64,000 nucleotides of DNA from Digitaria exilis (Eukaryota; Streptophyta; Magnoliopsida; Poales; Poaceae). The stretch lies in the NCBI GenBank assembly GCA_015342445.1, contig JACEFO010001629.1, forward strand, positions 3,534,001-3,598,000, in the 5' to 3' direction. Positions 26,551 through 37,932 of this stretch are shown piece by piece. The notes beneath the pieces are model-generated. The model made no database searches and was not told where the DNA came from. It saw nothing but the letters and a program-made list of their open reading frames with translations. Within the stretch, counting starts at the first letter, position 1. The number at the start of each line of letters is the position of its first letter. The position numbers and the translations under genes are program-made.

Positions 26551-27392
26551 TGAAATGACAATTAAAAGTACACGGTGATGGAGTACAAAGTAACACGATA
26601 GAGGCATAGGTAGACATTATGCTCATTTAAAAGTTAAATTAAAACTAGTGTCTCTAGGATAGTCATTTTTTATATAAACAAAAAATGTTCCGGCCTCTAT
26701 ACCCATGCACGAGTTCAAACAGGCAAATGGTTTAGAGCATATGTAGCACTTAGACCTCTGTATAAATGGTAAGTTCAAAATATCCACAAAACGATAAAAA
26801 AAAATCAGGAAATACAGCTCGTTCTTGCACTTGGACTTCTATTCTAATGTTTGACTGCAACCATTATTTTTATTGGTGAACCCGTGATTTTTATATAGTC
26901 ACCACAATTCTTGTATTAAGTCCGAATGTTCATCAAATCTTGACTATACAAATAGTACATGTGTCTAATGGTGGGACCGCGCGTCAATACGTTAGGCAAC
27001 GGATAAGGAGTTTGTGTGCTTGCCTTTGCACCAAATGGTCGATGGCTCGATGCTATATCACCACTCACTTGTACAGAACAGTTGAAGGACTCTTAAAATC
27101 ATAGTTTGCTAAAATTTGCCACACCGATTTTATTGGAGCTTTTGGCCAGCTAGTTAATGTTAACCGTATGTTAAGCATGACAATAATTTTTTGGCTTCCT
27201 GACTGGTTCTTACACGACATGATATGAATGAGCCACGATAAGTCCCATTTAGGCAATTTTAGCTGCGGCTTCAATAATTTAGAATGTTAGAAGAAAAACT
27301 GACCTTTGATTAGCCAAGATGTTATAATAAAAAAAATACGATTTGAAGCCTTCAGTTTTCTATGTTCCAACTTCCAAGAGGGATGAGATGAA
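26551..27392. other. AT-rich intergenic DNA
   Basis: No open frame with recognisable content and no transposon termini that I could pair. Confidence 0.4.
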
Positions 27393-27512
27393 TGCTGTGT
27401 TTAGTTGAGGGTGAGAGAAATTACTTTTTTTCTGGGATGCGTGTTATGCGAGGTGGATGAATAGAAAAGGTAAAAAAATGAATTTTTGGGGATGTGTGTT
27501 ATGTTTGATTGT
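27393..27512. mobile_element. Truncated Tourist-like MITE
   Basis: It starts GCTGTGTTTAGTTGAGG and shares the GATGCGTGTTATG...GATGAATAG...GAATTTTTGGGGATG core with the intact element at 52349-52509 and with a partial one at about 40416-40570. The right terminus is missing. A TIR element begins eight bases later, so the truncation may be linked to that insertion. Confidence 0.6.
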
Positions 27513-27520
27513 ACGATGTT

Positions 27521-28596
27521 AGAGCATCTCCAAGAGATTAGTTAAAAATCCTAGTTAAATAGAGAGGTAAAGAGTAGGTAAAAAATAAAAAGCTAACTAA
27601 ATAGTCGAGGAAACCAACGGACTCTCAATAAATAATTCTCCATGCCAGCGTTCCTCTGCAAGCTCCGACGAGGTCGGCTTTGACCCGCCCTGCACGTGGC
27701 CTCCCACGCGGCGAGGGCGAGCTGCACGGAGGCCGCGGCTGTCCTCGGCGGTGTTCGAACTGATCCACCAGAAGGAGGCGACCTAGAGCTAGCTCGCACG
27801 CAGTGACCGGGACCCGGAGCGCATGGCGTTCATCTTCTCGCACGGGCGCTGCTGCACCACGGAGCTGTCTCCGGGACCAAGGCAAAACCAAGACCAAGAC
27901 GGTCTTCGGCAATGCCGCTTTTCCTCAGGTGCCTACACGGGACCGGCCACTACTTCATGCCTAGTTGTTCCTGACTTTCCTGCTCGTGGCCGACACCAGC
28001 AGCGACCTGACATGGGTCAAGTGCCAACATCACCACTGCCATGGAAGCTCCCGACACTAGCTACATTGGCCCGTCATCGAGCGACTCCTTGTCCTCGTCG
28101 TCTCGTCGCTCCCAGCGACGATCACCTCCCCGGTGGGGTAGGGGCACATGTTCCGGACGGACGCTGCACGTGGCGAGGGCGAGCTGCACGAGTGCCACAG
28201 CGGGGTCGGAGCTGCACGCCTGCACCAGGGGCGACGCCGCAGCAGACCGGCAGCCGTGCAACGGGCGAGCTGTGCCGGGATCGCGCTGGCGCAGCGAGGG
28301 CGACCTGCAGCGGGGCCGAAGCTGCGTCGGGGTCGAGGCGAGGCGGCGCGGCGAGGGCGAGCTTGGTGCGCCGGTGGGCAAGCGTCCAACACGCACACGA
28401 AGGAACGGAAAGAAAGCCGCGGAAAGACAGGATGGCGAACGGGGAAGGATAGGTAAAGATGCCTACCGACCCAACCGGGATGCCGACCGAGAAAAGGGGA
28501 AGATGAAGTTAGCGATTCTGTTGGAAAGTGATTTTAGTCCATATTATCTACTTTTGCCTATTTATCTCAATTTACCTAATTCGTTAGAGTTGCTCT
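27521..28596. mobile_element. GC-rich TIR element with captured gene DNA
   Basis: Left end AGAGCATCTCCAAGAGATTAG resembles the complement of the right end (AGAGCAACTCTAACGAATTAG). About 70 bp of AT-rich subterminal DNA on both sides encloses a sharply GC-rich core (about 27640-28440). No clean target duplication is visible, so the superfamily (MULE-like is my guess) is open. The core holds an aspartic-protease fragment and internal repeats such as GGCGAGGGCGAGCTGCACG at 27712 and 28173. Long open frames across the core have no domain and result from GC richness. Confidence 0.6.
27890..28025 (+). pseudogene. Frameshifted fragment of a nepenthesin-like aspartic protease
   Basis: In one frame 27977-28025 reads FLLVADTSSDLTWVKC, the N-terminal catalytic-Asp motif of plant A1 aspartic proteases. 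The usual DTGS is changed to DTSS, which would impair catalysis. Just upstream, in shifted frames, SGAYTG and TGHYFM (27942-27959) match the segment that precedes this motif in the family. A stop codon and frameshifts between the pieces show it is non-functional. It lies inside the TIR element, so it was probably captured. No second catalytic lobe is present. Confidence 0.75.
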
Positions 28597-28907
28597 TATG
28601 TGTGATATCCATTATCTTTAAAAAAAACTTCTCTATCTCTCTCCGGTAGCACGATATATATATTTTTTTGTTATAGTCATATTTTTTCGTGGGGAAATTT
28701 TCTGTTAGCCTTTACATAAACCTGTCACGTGCAGCAGCTGAATTTGTGTTGCTATCGGGGGGTACCAATTGTATTTCACACTGCTCCTCTTAGGTCCACC
28801 CGCAGTCTCCTTGTGTGTGACAACAAAACATGGAAGGATATGGAGAGGTAGGCTCGGACTGCCTGTGTCAGAGTCCGCTAAAAACAAACAGAAAAACAAC
28901 AACAATA
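28597..28907. other. Spacer between transposon remnants
   Basis: No gene or delimited element recognised. Confidence 0.35.
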
Positions 28908-29125
28908 CTCTCTCCGTACCAGAAAACATGCAATTCTCGCTTCCCAAAAAATTTCAAAATATTGATTTTGACCAATTATAAATAAAAAAATATAAATATT
29001 GATCAGATAAAATATCTATCGTTAGATTCGCTTTTAAATGTAGTTTTTTAACAAATTTATTTAGAGCCATAAATAAGAATAGAATTTTTTAAAAATTTAG
29101 TCAAACGTGAACTACTTTAACTGGC
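28908..29125. mobile_element. Degraded Stowaway-like MITE
   Basis: Left end CTCTCTCCGTACC after TA, followed by ATGCAATTCTCGCTT, which also occurs in the MITE at 26020. A TTTAGTCAAACGTGAA stretch near the right side corresponds to the usual inner inverted repeat, but the right terminus is lost. Confidence 0.5.
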
Positions 29126-29703
29126 ACGCAACCCAAACGTACATGTTTTGCTGGGACGGGCCAGGTATCAACACTGTTCCCCTACCGTAGCGTCACTGCG
29201 TCAGTACTCCATTATCGTCTTGTCCAATAATTCTGTCTCATGCGATCTAATACGAGATCGGTTATCATACCAGCAGCTACTCAGCTAGCAGCTGTGGTAG
29301 CCAAGCCCCCCTGAAACTTCAGTTCTGTTTTCCGTGTCGCCGTGGCTATCATTTGGATCGCCTCTACTAGTCTGAAAAGTATTGGGCCTACTGTCATATC
29401 TTTCACGTGAATATTGTTTGAGGCTTTGGGCAATTTTTGCAGAAGTCTTCGCATGTTTTTTTTTTGCAAAATTGGCCCAAGTAACAAGGACTAACTCTAT
29501 TCTCTCTCCCATAATATATAAATACATTTCTCGAGATTAAATTTTTTCTAAAATAAGTGCACGATTGCCTAAAGACAAACTAACTCTATATGCCTTCTTT
29601 ACTTTCACTCTTCTCTTTTTTTTTAGCGATCAAGCCTTAGCACGTTTTTCATTAGGAAGAGTAGAAGAGTTACAATGCTCTAAGGGGGTGCTTGGTTGCA
29701 CGC

Positions 29704-31187
29704 TGAAAGTGCATTTGCCCCATAGTAGTTTTGGTGGTGATAACAACCACAATTTGGAGGTTTCGTACTTTTATAAAGATATGTGCATGTGCTAAATGAA
29801 ATAAGAAAAAGAATATATACAAAATAGGTCCCCAATTCAAATTATATGGTGTGAAGCTCGTATGGAGGATTTAAATTGAATTTATTCTTTGAATTTGAGT
29901 CTAGAAAACAGCGTACTATCAAGGGGGACGTGTTTGATGAATCAAGGATATCAAAGTGCTATATTGAGATGAAAACTAACCTTGAGAGAACAAAACGGGC
30001 AAAACTCAATTTTTCAGGGAAAATCGGAAGATCCGATTTCCTACATCGGAAGATCCGAAATGGTAATGAGTAGAAAATTGCAAAACCGAAAGATCCGATT
30101 TTGTGAATAGGAAGATCCGAAATGGTACTGAGTAGAAAATTGCAAAACCGGAACATCCGATTTTGTGAATCGGAAGATACGAAATGGTACTGAGTAAAAT
30201 TTAGCAAAATCGGAAGTTCCGATTTTGTGAATCGAAAGTTCCGGTTTGGCAGTACACTTAGGATTTTTTACAGCTAACCTAAGCCTATCCGAAAGATCCG
30301 AGTAGTACTCGGAAGTTCCGGTTTGCCCGATTCAGAACATAACGGTTAGATTTTGGGGATGGGTATAAATACCCCCTCTCTTACCCCTTCAACCCTAGCT
30401 CGCACAGCAGACCAAAGAACAGACTTCTAGCTCTCTCTTGCTCTCTCCACTCCCCTCCAATCCTTGCTCTTGCCAAGATTCATTTGGGGATTGAGTGAGA
30501 GAGAAGTTTTGTTGTTTGGGGGTTGACTTTGAGTAAGAAGAAGCATTTGTTCATCTCAAGAAGCACTTGAAGCATCCTTGGCTTGTGATTCGCGTTTGTT
30601 ACTCTTGGAGCTTGCTCCTAGATGGTTAGAGGTCACCAAGTGCAGCACCTAGCTTGTGGGAGCGCCTTGGAGGATTGTATCGCCCGTTCCTTGTGTGGAA
30701 CCATCTAATAAGTGACTCAATCTTGATTTTTGTGGTCGATTGATGGAGGAAACGAGTTGAAAGAGACTCTACCCTTTGTGAGTACCTCAACGGAGACGTA
30801 GCTCCCTTGAAAGTGAACTCCGGGAACAAATCTCGTGTCTCTTTGTGTTGCTTACTTCATTTTGTTCATATATTCTCATATTTGCTATATATTGCCCGAT
30901 CTATCTCTCTAAAGGTTTCCACTGTATTTGATCATCATATATAGCTCTTAGAGTAGCTCTGTAAACTTTCTATTCAAGTGGAATTGCGAATAACTTGTTA
31001 GATTTTGAATCTCGAGCAAAGGTTATTTTCACATCGGAACTTCCTAGTAAGTCTCGGAAGATCCGATCATCGGATCTTCCTAGAGGTACTCGGAAGATCC
31101 GGTTTCACTGACAACTTGTGAAGAAAGAATTTTCAGGTTTTATTAGGTACGCCTATTCACGCCCCTAGGCATCTACAGGATCCTTCA
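29704..31187 (+). mobile_element. Solo LTR (1,484 bp) with 5-bp target duplication
   Basis: It begins TGAAAGTGCATTTG and ends GGATCCTTCA (TG...CA). CACGC is duplicated perfectly at 29699-29703 and 31188-31192. There are no internal retroviral-like genes and no second LTR, so it is a solo LTR left by recombination. A TATA-like GGTATAAATACC lies at about 30361-30372, consistent with a U3 promoter. The superfamily cannot be told from the LTR alone. It inserted into the Tourist-like element. Confidence 0.9.
30025..30330. repeat. Array of GGAAGATCCG / GGAAGTTCCG motifs in the LTR
   Basis: About ten near-palindromic GGAA(g/c)(a/t)TCCG or GGAAGTTCCG motifs occur in some 300 bp, partly as ~60-bp tandem units containing TGAGTAGAAAATTGCAAAA. 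More copies lie at about 31035-31105, near the LTR end. They sit just upstream of the LTR TATA box, where enhancer repeats are common. Confidence 0.8.
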
Positions 31188-31396
31188 CACGCCACAACCT
31201 GCCATGCCATGATGCACAGTAAAGTTAGCTGCTGTTTGGTACAGCAAAAGCCGGCATCCACAGAGAAAAAAAAGACAAAGTAAACTCTAGTACTCTACTG
31301 CATTTGTGTGGCAAGTTGAAGCACCCAAAATCACCGCCACAGCTATGGTGAGCCTAGACGCGTGGCAACTGATGGCTTGTATCAAACAGCCCCTAA

Positions 31397-31865
31397 ATTG
31401 GTCATAGGAGGTGACCAAAGAAGAACAACCACAGTTTTATTACAAGTTTTATTAAGTAGTCCAATGGTTCCGATTTCACTCTTCTCAAAGTGCAATGAGT
31501 ACAACTTTATAGAGATATATATGTAATTTATCTATAACATTGCTCTTCCCATTTAAAACCTAGAAGTACAATTATTTTACGATGGAGGAAATATTGTAAT
31601 AGCAATCTCAACAGCTCCTCTGACTCTTTACTCCTGTGCCGGAGGCTTCGGGTTCAGGGTCAACTCATCATCTGACAACTGCAATCTGAATCGTAGTTTA
31701 TACTAGAGTGCTGGCATACCCATCAGACGAACCCGCCATGTTAATATTTTTGTGCTAATCCAAGCTTGTACAATTAGAGGTCTAGATCTCTGAATCAATG
31801 CGTGCAAGATCAATCCTTTTTTTTTTGGAATAAGGAAGAAGTTATGTTTGAACCAGTAGGAAAGA
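31397..31865. other. Spacer between the two LTR insertions
   Basis: No gene or paired transposon termini recognised. Confidence 0.35.
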
Positions 31866-34800
31866 TGTGGCAGAACCGCCCAATTTAAACTGGCTAAGTG
31901 CGTCGACATTGAATGCACTTCAGACAGTTTAAACTAGGGAACTGTCGAGTGTCCCAAGGACTCCTCGATAAACCACATTATACTCTTATCTTTGCCACAC
32001 GACAGGATCGTTTTCGGTAAGAAGAACACAACGATCATTACCATTTTACACTACATATCAAGATTGTTACTTAATACAAGCCAAGTTTGAAGAGAACTTA
32101 AATACAAAGTGAAGCCATTACTAAGAGTTTAATACAAATCAGTCTAGGTAGTTCTATTCCACAAATATCTACAACCTTCGGCTCAACCCTAGAATCACCG
32201 GGACCACGATGATCTAGGCCTTTGGGACCTTCTTCTCGACGACTTCTGGTGCTGCTTCTGAAAAACAACAAGGGAGATTCCCTGAGTACGAAAGTACTCA
32301 GCAAGGCTTACCCGTCTTACCAAAGAAAAGACTCTCAAGGAATTATGAAAAGGCCTTTATGTGGTTTTGGCTGACTCAACTCTTTTGTGAAAAAGCTTAC
32401 TAAATATTGATCCTTACTTAGCAACTTTTTAGCTCTGTTGAGTGGTTACTTATCCATCTAAGTTATAAAAGTAATTTTCATACAGGTGGTACTAGGCTCA
32501 ACCAGCATTTTTTAATCAAACTTATCTTGTTCAACTTGTTTCCTCTACGTTGCTTAACACCTGATCAAGTGCACTCATAACCAAGAGTTGTGGCAATCCG
32601 GATCAAATTACATTCTGCAGGAGATACCTAGCCCCAGCCACACACAGTTGTACCGACTGTACGCAACAACCTTTCGATTAACTGGACCAAAGACCGGAAA
32701 TATCCTTACTCGAACCCGAAAACACACCCCCACGTGGGTCCCACGTCTTGCGACCACCCCGCGAGTTACTGGCTGCGGCCCCGCCTTTCTCCGACCCAGC
32801 AAGCACGGGTAAGCGATATTTCCAATCATTGAGCCATCTAATCTAGCTGGCTTTACTAGTCCCATAATCCAGTAAGAAACTAGGTAGAATCACTTGATCA
32901 ATCAATTAAACAGCAGATCGGTCCTTAGTCACTTAAAAAGTAGGCTGAATTACCGGATCGAGATTCCTCGATCCCTTTTTCCAACTTCTGCCCACTACTT
33001 CAACCTCACATACCTTTGATTCGTATGAGTTTAGTGGTAGCATAGAGTATCATCTTTTAATTAACCTCTCTAAGCATAGCAAGGTAGATAGCACTAATCA
33101 AGTTTCTTGACTGGATAGGAATAGTTCTACCAAGGATGTTGTCATGCATCAAGGGTTTCAATCATTTTCTCACCTAAAGCAACATAGAAGCATAATATTT
33201 GGACTCGTGTGTATTATGAAATAAATAGGTAGAGATGCTCCGGGGCTTGCTGGAATCACAAGTAAGTTAGATCCTTCTGCGAATTGAGATTCTAGTGACA
33301 ACGATCACTTCCTTGAATTGTCGTTGATCCTTCGAGAGTTCAACGAACTCGCCCTCCGAAGCTTGAGTTGCTAAAACGTAATGCAAGTTAGTGAACAATA
33401 TGTGAAAAGTTTGAAAACATGACTCACAACTTTACTTCTCGATAAAGTTGCAAGCCAACACTAACTGCCCCTTTTTAAAAGACTAACCACAATTTTATTC
33501 AATTAAACTTGTCCTTGAATATTTTCGATTTGTTATAAAAGAATTATTAATAACCTAAAAAGGTTAAATAAATCAAAATAAACCTATTTCTTATTAAGTT
33601 GTTATTAATAAATCATTATTTAGAACTTTTATATATTTTGGAAAAGATTAAGTATTTATTTATTTACCTTAAAAGACAAGGCAATAAATAAATATTTAGC
33701 TTTTATTATTGTTCCTAGAGTATAAGAATTTTAATGCATGAAAGAAAATAAAACAATCCTAACAAAGTTGATTTCACTATTTTTAGAAATTTCTATAAAA
33801 TTTTACGAATTAAAAGGTGAAATTTAGAATTTAAATCTAAAATCTAAAACCTAATAAGCATCTTTACAGAAACCCCCCAGAAATACCTCTCCTTCACCCT
33901 CGTGGTCCCTCTCTCTCTGTTCAACAACAGAGGCACTGACCAGGCCGTCGCCGGCCTGACTGGCGGCGAATCCGCCGGCGGCGAGCCTCCCCGGCCATGG
34001 AAAAACTGCGGACCGAACTTCCATGAGCCCATGCTTCGATTCCGCTGACCAAAAACTTGGATTGTGGCCTCAGCACGAGCGGCGGCCATGACGGCGGCGC
34101 GCACACGGCGGCGACGGTGGCAGGCTCAAGCGACGGCGAGATACTGGAGAAAGGCATACTCATCAGCTTCTCTCCGACCAACAACACACGAATCTTCCCC
34201 TATCTCGACCTCCCCGAGCCCGGAGGAGAGCTCCCCACGGCGGCAGGCATGTCAGCGGTGCTCTGGCGGTGGCGGCGGCGGCGGCTAGGGTAGCGGGGCT
34301 CCGGAGAATCGGCTGTGCACGAGGCGAGCAGGGCATAGCACGGGCATCCACGGTTGCTAGAACATCGACTCACATAGATGAGCTTGAAGGAGGTGTCTCG
34401 ATAAGGTGGAGTTCACTCTGCTCTGCTCGACGGCGGTTTGCTCTGGTAGTGGACGAGCGTTGACGAGAGTTGGTGGAGACGGTTGCTAGGAGTACGACGA
34501 AGTGATCTGTGCCTCTTTGGTGGAAGGGATGGGCGGAGCAGCTTGCTCGACAAAAAGCAGAGACGACGACAATGACGGCGAGAGCTCGGAGAGAAAACAC
34601 GCGAAGAGGACCACCGTGACCTGGGCGCCGTTTAAAACTCAAAGTCTCACCGCCATCCAGCTTCAACTCAAGACATCTCATTGCTCTGTCCAGGCACACC
34701 TCGACGCGTGGCTCATGCAGGGCGGTAGCCACCGATGGCAAAAGCAGCTGCGTGGCAAGGCTCTGCTCAACCGACCCTCTCTGTTTGCTTGCTGTGCACT

Positions 34801-36087
34801 TCTTTGCTTCTTTCCCGTCCAATGCACCTGAGTTTATTTTTTTTATTTTTATTTTGTTTTTTGGACTAACTCCCTTCAAATATCACATTCGAGTTTTCTT
34901 CGATCCTCAAACAAAGTTGTGGCATAAACATAGCCCTACAACCTCCATATAAATTGTTTAACCAAAAGATCACGAACAACTTGAATTGAGCTCTGAACTT
35001 TACTGTAGGAAGCTCCCAAAACAGTTCGGTTTAGCCTCTTTTGAATTTAAATTCGGACATCTAAATTCGAATTTCTTTCCTTCTATTTTACCCAAAAGTG
35101 TTAACCAACTATCAAGGAATCCATTTCTTTTTCTCTGATTGACCCAGAACTTTGAACCTAGCTGCAATTGACCCAAAAACCTGAATTTCTTTTTCTCTGA
35201 TTTTCAGATCATGCACAATACTCTATCTTCTTCCTTTTTGCCCTTTCCAAATAAAGTGTTTAAGCACGGAGCTTGTTCTCACACTCAAGTGAACTATATT
35301 CCATTTGCCAAGAACTCACAATGCTCATACTTATTTCTGATAAAATCTGAGTTTTGCCAAAATATTTGACTTTAGTCAAATGTTTCACCATTCTAGACCT
35401 TTGCTCATCTCTTCTCTTTTAACTCTTTTCATTTCAGTGCTATAACTCATATTTGCCCTCACATTCAAACACAATAGATTAATTTGGCATAAATTTACAC
35501 TTCTCAAACCCCATTCTATCCTTCCCATATCCAAGTTTAATTAAGTTAAGGCCTCTTCATATCTCTACGCAGGACTTTATCCTAGCTGAGTTCATTCTCG
35601 ACCACTTTCTGATTTTTTTTCTTAGTTGTGGCACACCTTTGATCATTTAAAATGCCAGGCTTGAACATGACTGTAGAAGCACTCCACTTAACTTTCCATT
35701 CAATTTTTGTAAATTTCAGAAATGACCCACTGAAACAGCCTCACTTTGCCATATTTTAAATCTGTTTTACATAGAAAAATATTTTGATTGAACCTTGACA
35801 ATTACCCATCCTTCTCCACATAAGCTGATTTATTTAAGTCAAGTTCTCAAACCTTGCTACACACTTTCTTCCAAAATCACCACTCCAACACAACTTCTTA
35901 TTGCTTTCAGAGCTCCAAGTTTTTCATATTTGATCCAATGAAATTCTATGCTTTACCAACTAATTGACTTTTGGTCAAATTCTGTCCAACATCAACTTTT
36001 ACTCATTGCCTCACTTTTCAAAGCTGAAAATTACTGCATCATCCTTATTAACTGCTAATGATTCTTGTAAAAACACGGGGTGTTACA
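31866..36087 (-). mobile_element. Large solo LTR (4.2 kb), minus orientation
   Basis: Read on the minus strand it starts TGTAACACCCCGTG at 36087 and ends GGCGGTTCTGCCACA at 31866, giving TG...CA ends of a type common in grass gypsy-like LTRs. AAAGA is repeated perfectly at 31861-31865 and 36088-36092. No gag, protease, reverse transcriptase or integrase frame exists inside, so it is read as a solo LTR rather than a full element. It contains a GC-rich island (about 33890-34830) that throws up antisense open frames without domains. Confidence 0.8.
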
Positions 36088-36092
36088 AAAGA

Positions 36093-36494
36093 CTTGACAA
36101 GGTGTATTTACGAGATCACTCAATCTCCCTGTTTGACAAGACTACGTCAAAAAAAAAAATGGTGCCCTCTGAAACACTCTTGGCATACACGATTTATTAT
36201 AGTAGTATATACTAGTACCATGACCACATGACACAGCCTTCTAAAATATATATATATACGGATATGTTCAAGTTAATTAGTCTTTGATAGGTTCGAATAG
36301 CTAGGCCCTTTTGATAGTCTAACTAAAATATATACGGATATGTCTGATTTTGTAGTTGTAGGTTGGAAATTAACTTTTATAATAGTTGAATGGTGAAAAC
36401 GGATTTTTCCCTTGAAAATCTAAATACTATTTATGATATCAAATAATTATCATTAGATTTATTAATAAATATATTTTCACGTCATACTTGTTTA
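36093..36494. other. Spacer, probably half of an old Stowaway element
   Basis: AT-rich DNA with TATTTATGATATCAAATAATTAT-like interior resembling the Stowaway at 26020. The matching right end (GACAGAGGGAGTA, near 37483-37495) lies beyond the 951-bp element, as if that element had inserted into it. Confidence 0.4.
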
Positions 36495-37445
36495 GGCTCT
36501 GTTTGGATGTAGATATTAGAGGCCTTGGTATTGAATTGATTTGAATGCCAAATCAGCGTAGTATTGGCATTATGTTACAATACCAAAGCTATTGTTTACC
36601 TGTACATGAAATTGCTAGATGCGAATACCAAATGATGTTTGGATGTCCATGCCTTGGTATTTGATTTTGGCCATTTTCTCCTCTGCCTCGACTACTTGAC
36701 GGAGAACACCACCAGCCATGAGAAAGAAGGGGATAGCCGCGGGAGGGAGACAGGGAGGGCGGCGCGGGGCTCACCACAAAAAGCAGGGAAGGAGCTCACC
36801 GCGTGGCCATGCCAGCACGTTGCTGTGCGCTCCCCTGCATCGCCCGCTCGCCGCCGTTTGCTTGCTCTCCGTGCCGTCGTCCCTGCTCCGTCGGTGGAGA
36901 GGATCCGCGTGGACAAGCCTTGTCGGTGGAGGAGCTACGCTGGACGGGCATTGTCGGCGAGGGACTGTGATGTAGTGCGGGAGACGAGACCCTAATGGCC
37001 AGAGCTGCAGCATCGGACCTTCCGTTCGAGCCATGCCTGCCCTCTGCTGGAGACACGACCTGGCCTTCCATCCACTAGAGCAGAGATTCCGAGCCTCGCC
37101 TTGCTCTCCACTGGAGCTCTGCATCGGAGGGATCAGCACCAGAGGCCAAGAGAGATGTGGAAGGGAGAGAGATGTGAGACACAGAGAGGACCAGGGGGAT
37201 AGGGCGCAAGAGACGGACGAAAGAGATGCGCGAGGGGAACAGTGATTCCAGCGAACACGGAGGGTAGGGGGCTAGGGGCTCGACATTGTGGGAGGGCTGC
37301 CGGATGTATGTCCAATACCGCTCGGTATTCAGTCATTCAGATGAGTTTCCAATTTCAATTCTGAGAGCATGCAAACTACGAGTATTGAAGGAATCCAATA
37401 CCAATTCTGATTCTTGGGCTCCAATGTCTACATCCAAACGGGGTG
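36495..37445. mobile_element. 951-bp Tourist/PIF-like element with GC-rich cargo
   Basis: Ends GGCTCTGTTTGGATGTAGA and, inverted, CACCCCGTTTGGATGTAGA are flanked by TTA on both sides (36492-36494, 37446-37448). The AT-rich termini enclose a GC-rich block at about 36690-37290 with coding-like composition but no recognised domain. A further GTTTGGATGT at about 36637 suggests a nested or rearranged internal end. Confidence 0.75.
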
Positions 37446-37448
37446 TTA

Positions 37449-37932
37449 GAGTTATCTAAGCCCATAATTGCAATACTTCTGAGACAGAGGGAGTACCATG
37501 GAAATTCAACGTCCATCACATTCCAAGATATGTACATAGCATCAGTGAAGCAGCAACAAGAGGGGAACTAAAATTACAGAAGAAGAAAAAAGAATAAATC
37601 TTTAAGGGATTTCATGTAATGCAATCTGAGTAATCGCTAACCTTTTCATTTCCTAGAAGAAAAAAAAACATGGACATGTGATGTGTGTAACTCCCAAGTT
37701 CAAATCCATGGCAACATCATCGATCAGTGCCGCATGCATCACCATGCTTCATCCTCCTCTCTTTATTTCTCTATCTACACATTGATGCTTCATTGCCGAT
37801 CAATCAACCATGGCCAAAAAACAAAAGTTCAAGCGGAAAAAACAACCTCCGATTATTGGCATGGCAACGGCTCATGCATCGCTGCATCATCGCCTGATCC
37901 ATGCACGGGACTAAGCTAGATCCAAAGCCTAC
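37449..37932. other. 3' flank of the VQ gene
   Basis: Contains the presumed right end of an old Stowaway (near 37495) and then probable 3' untranslated DNA of the minus-strand VQ gene. No further gene. Confidence 0.4.

Larger units (their letters stand above)
29684..31393. mobile_element. Tourist-like TIR element split by a solo LTR
   Basis: GGGGGTGCTTGGTTG at the left and CAAACAGCCCC at the right are imperfect inverted ends, flanked on both sides by TAA (29681-29683, 31394-31396), the PIF/Harbinger-type 3-bp duplication. Removing the LTR and one copy of CACGC leaves an element of about 221 bp, a typical MITE length. Confidence 0.75.

Noticed and set aside
30025..30330. CRISPR-like array
   Set aside because: The repeats are palindromic but unequally spaced, sit in a plant LTR and have no associated genes.
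34370..34879. 169-codon minus-strand frame as a gene
   Set aside because: It lies wholly inside the 4.2-kb solo LTR and has no recognisable domain.
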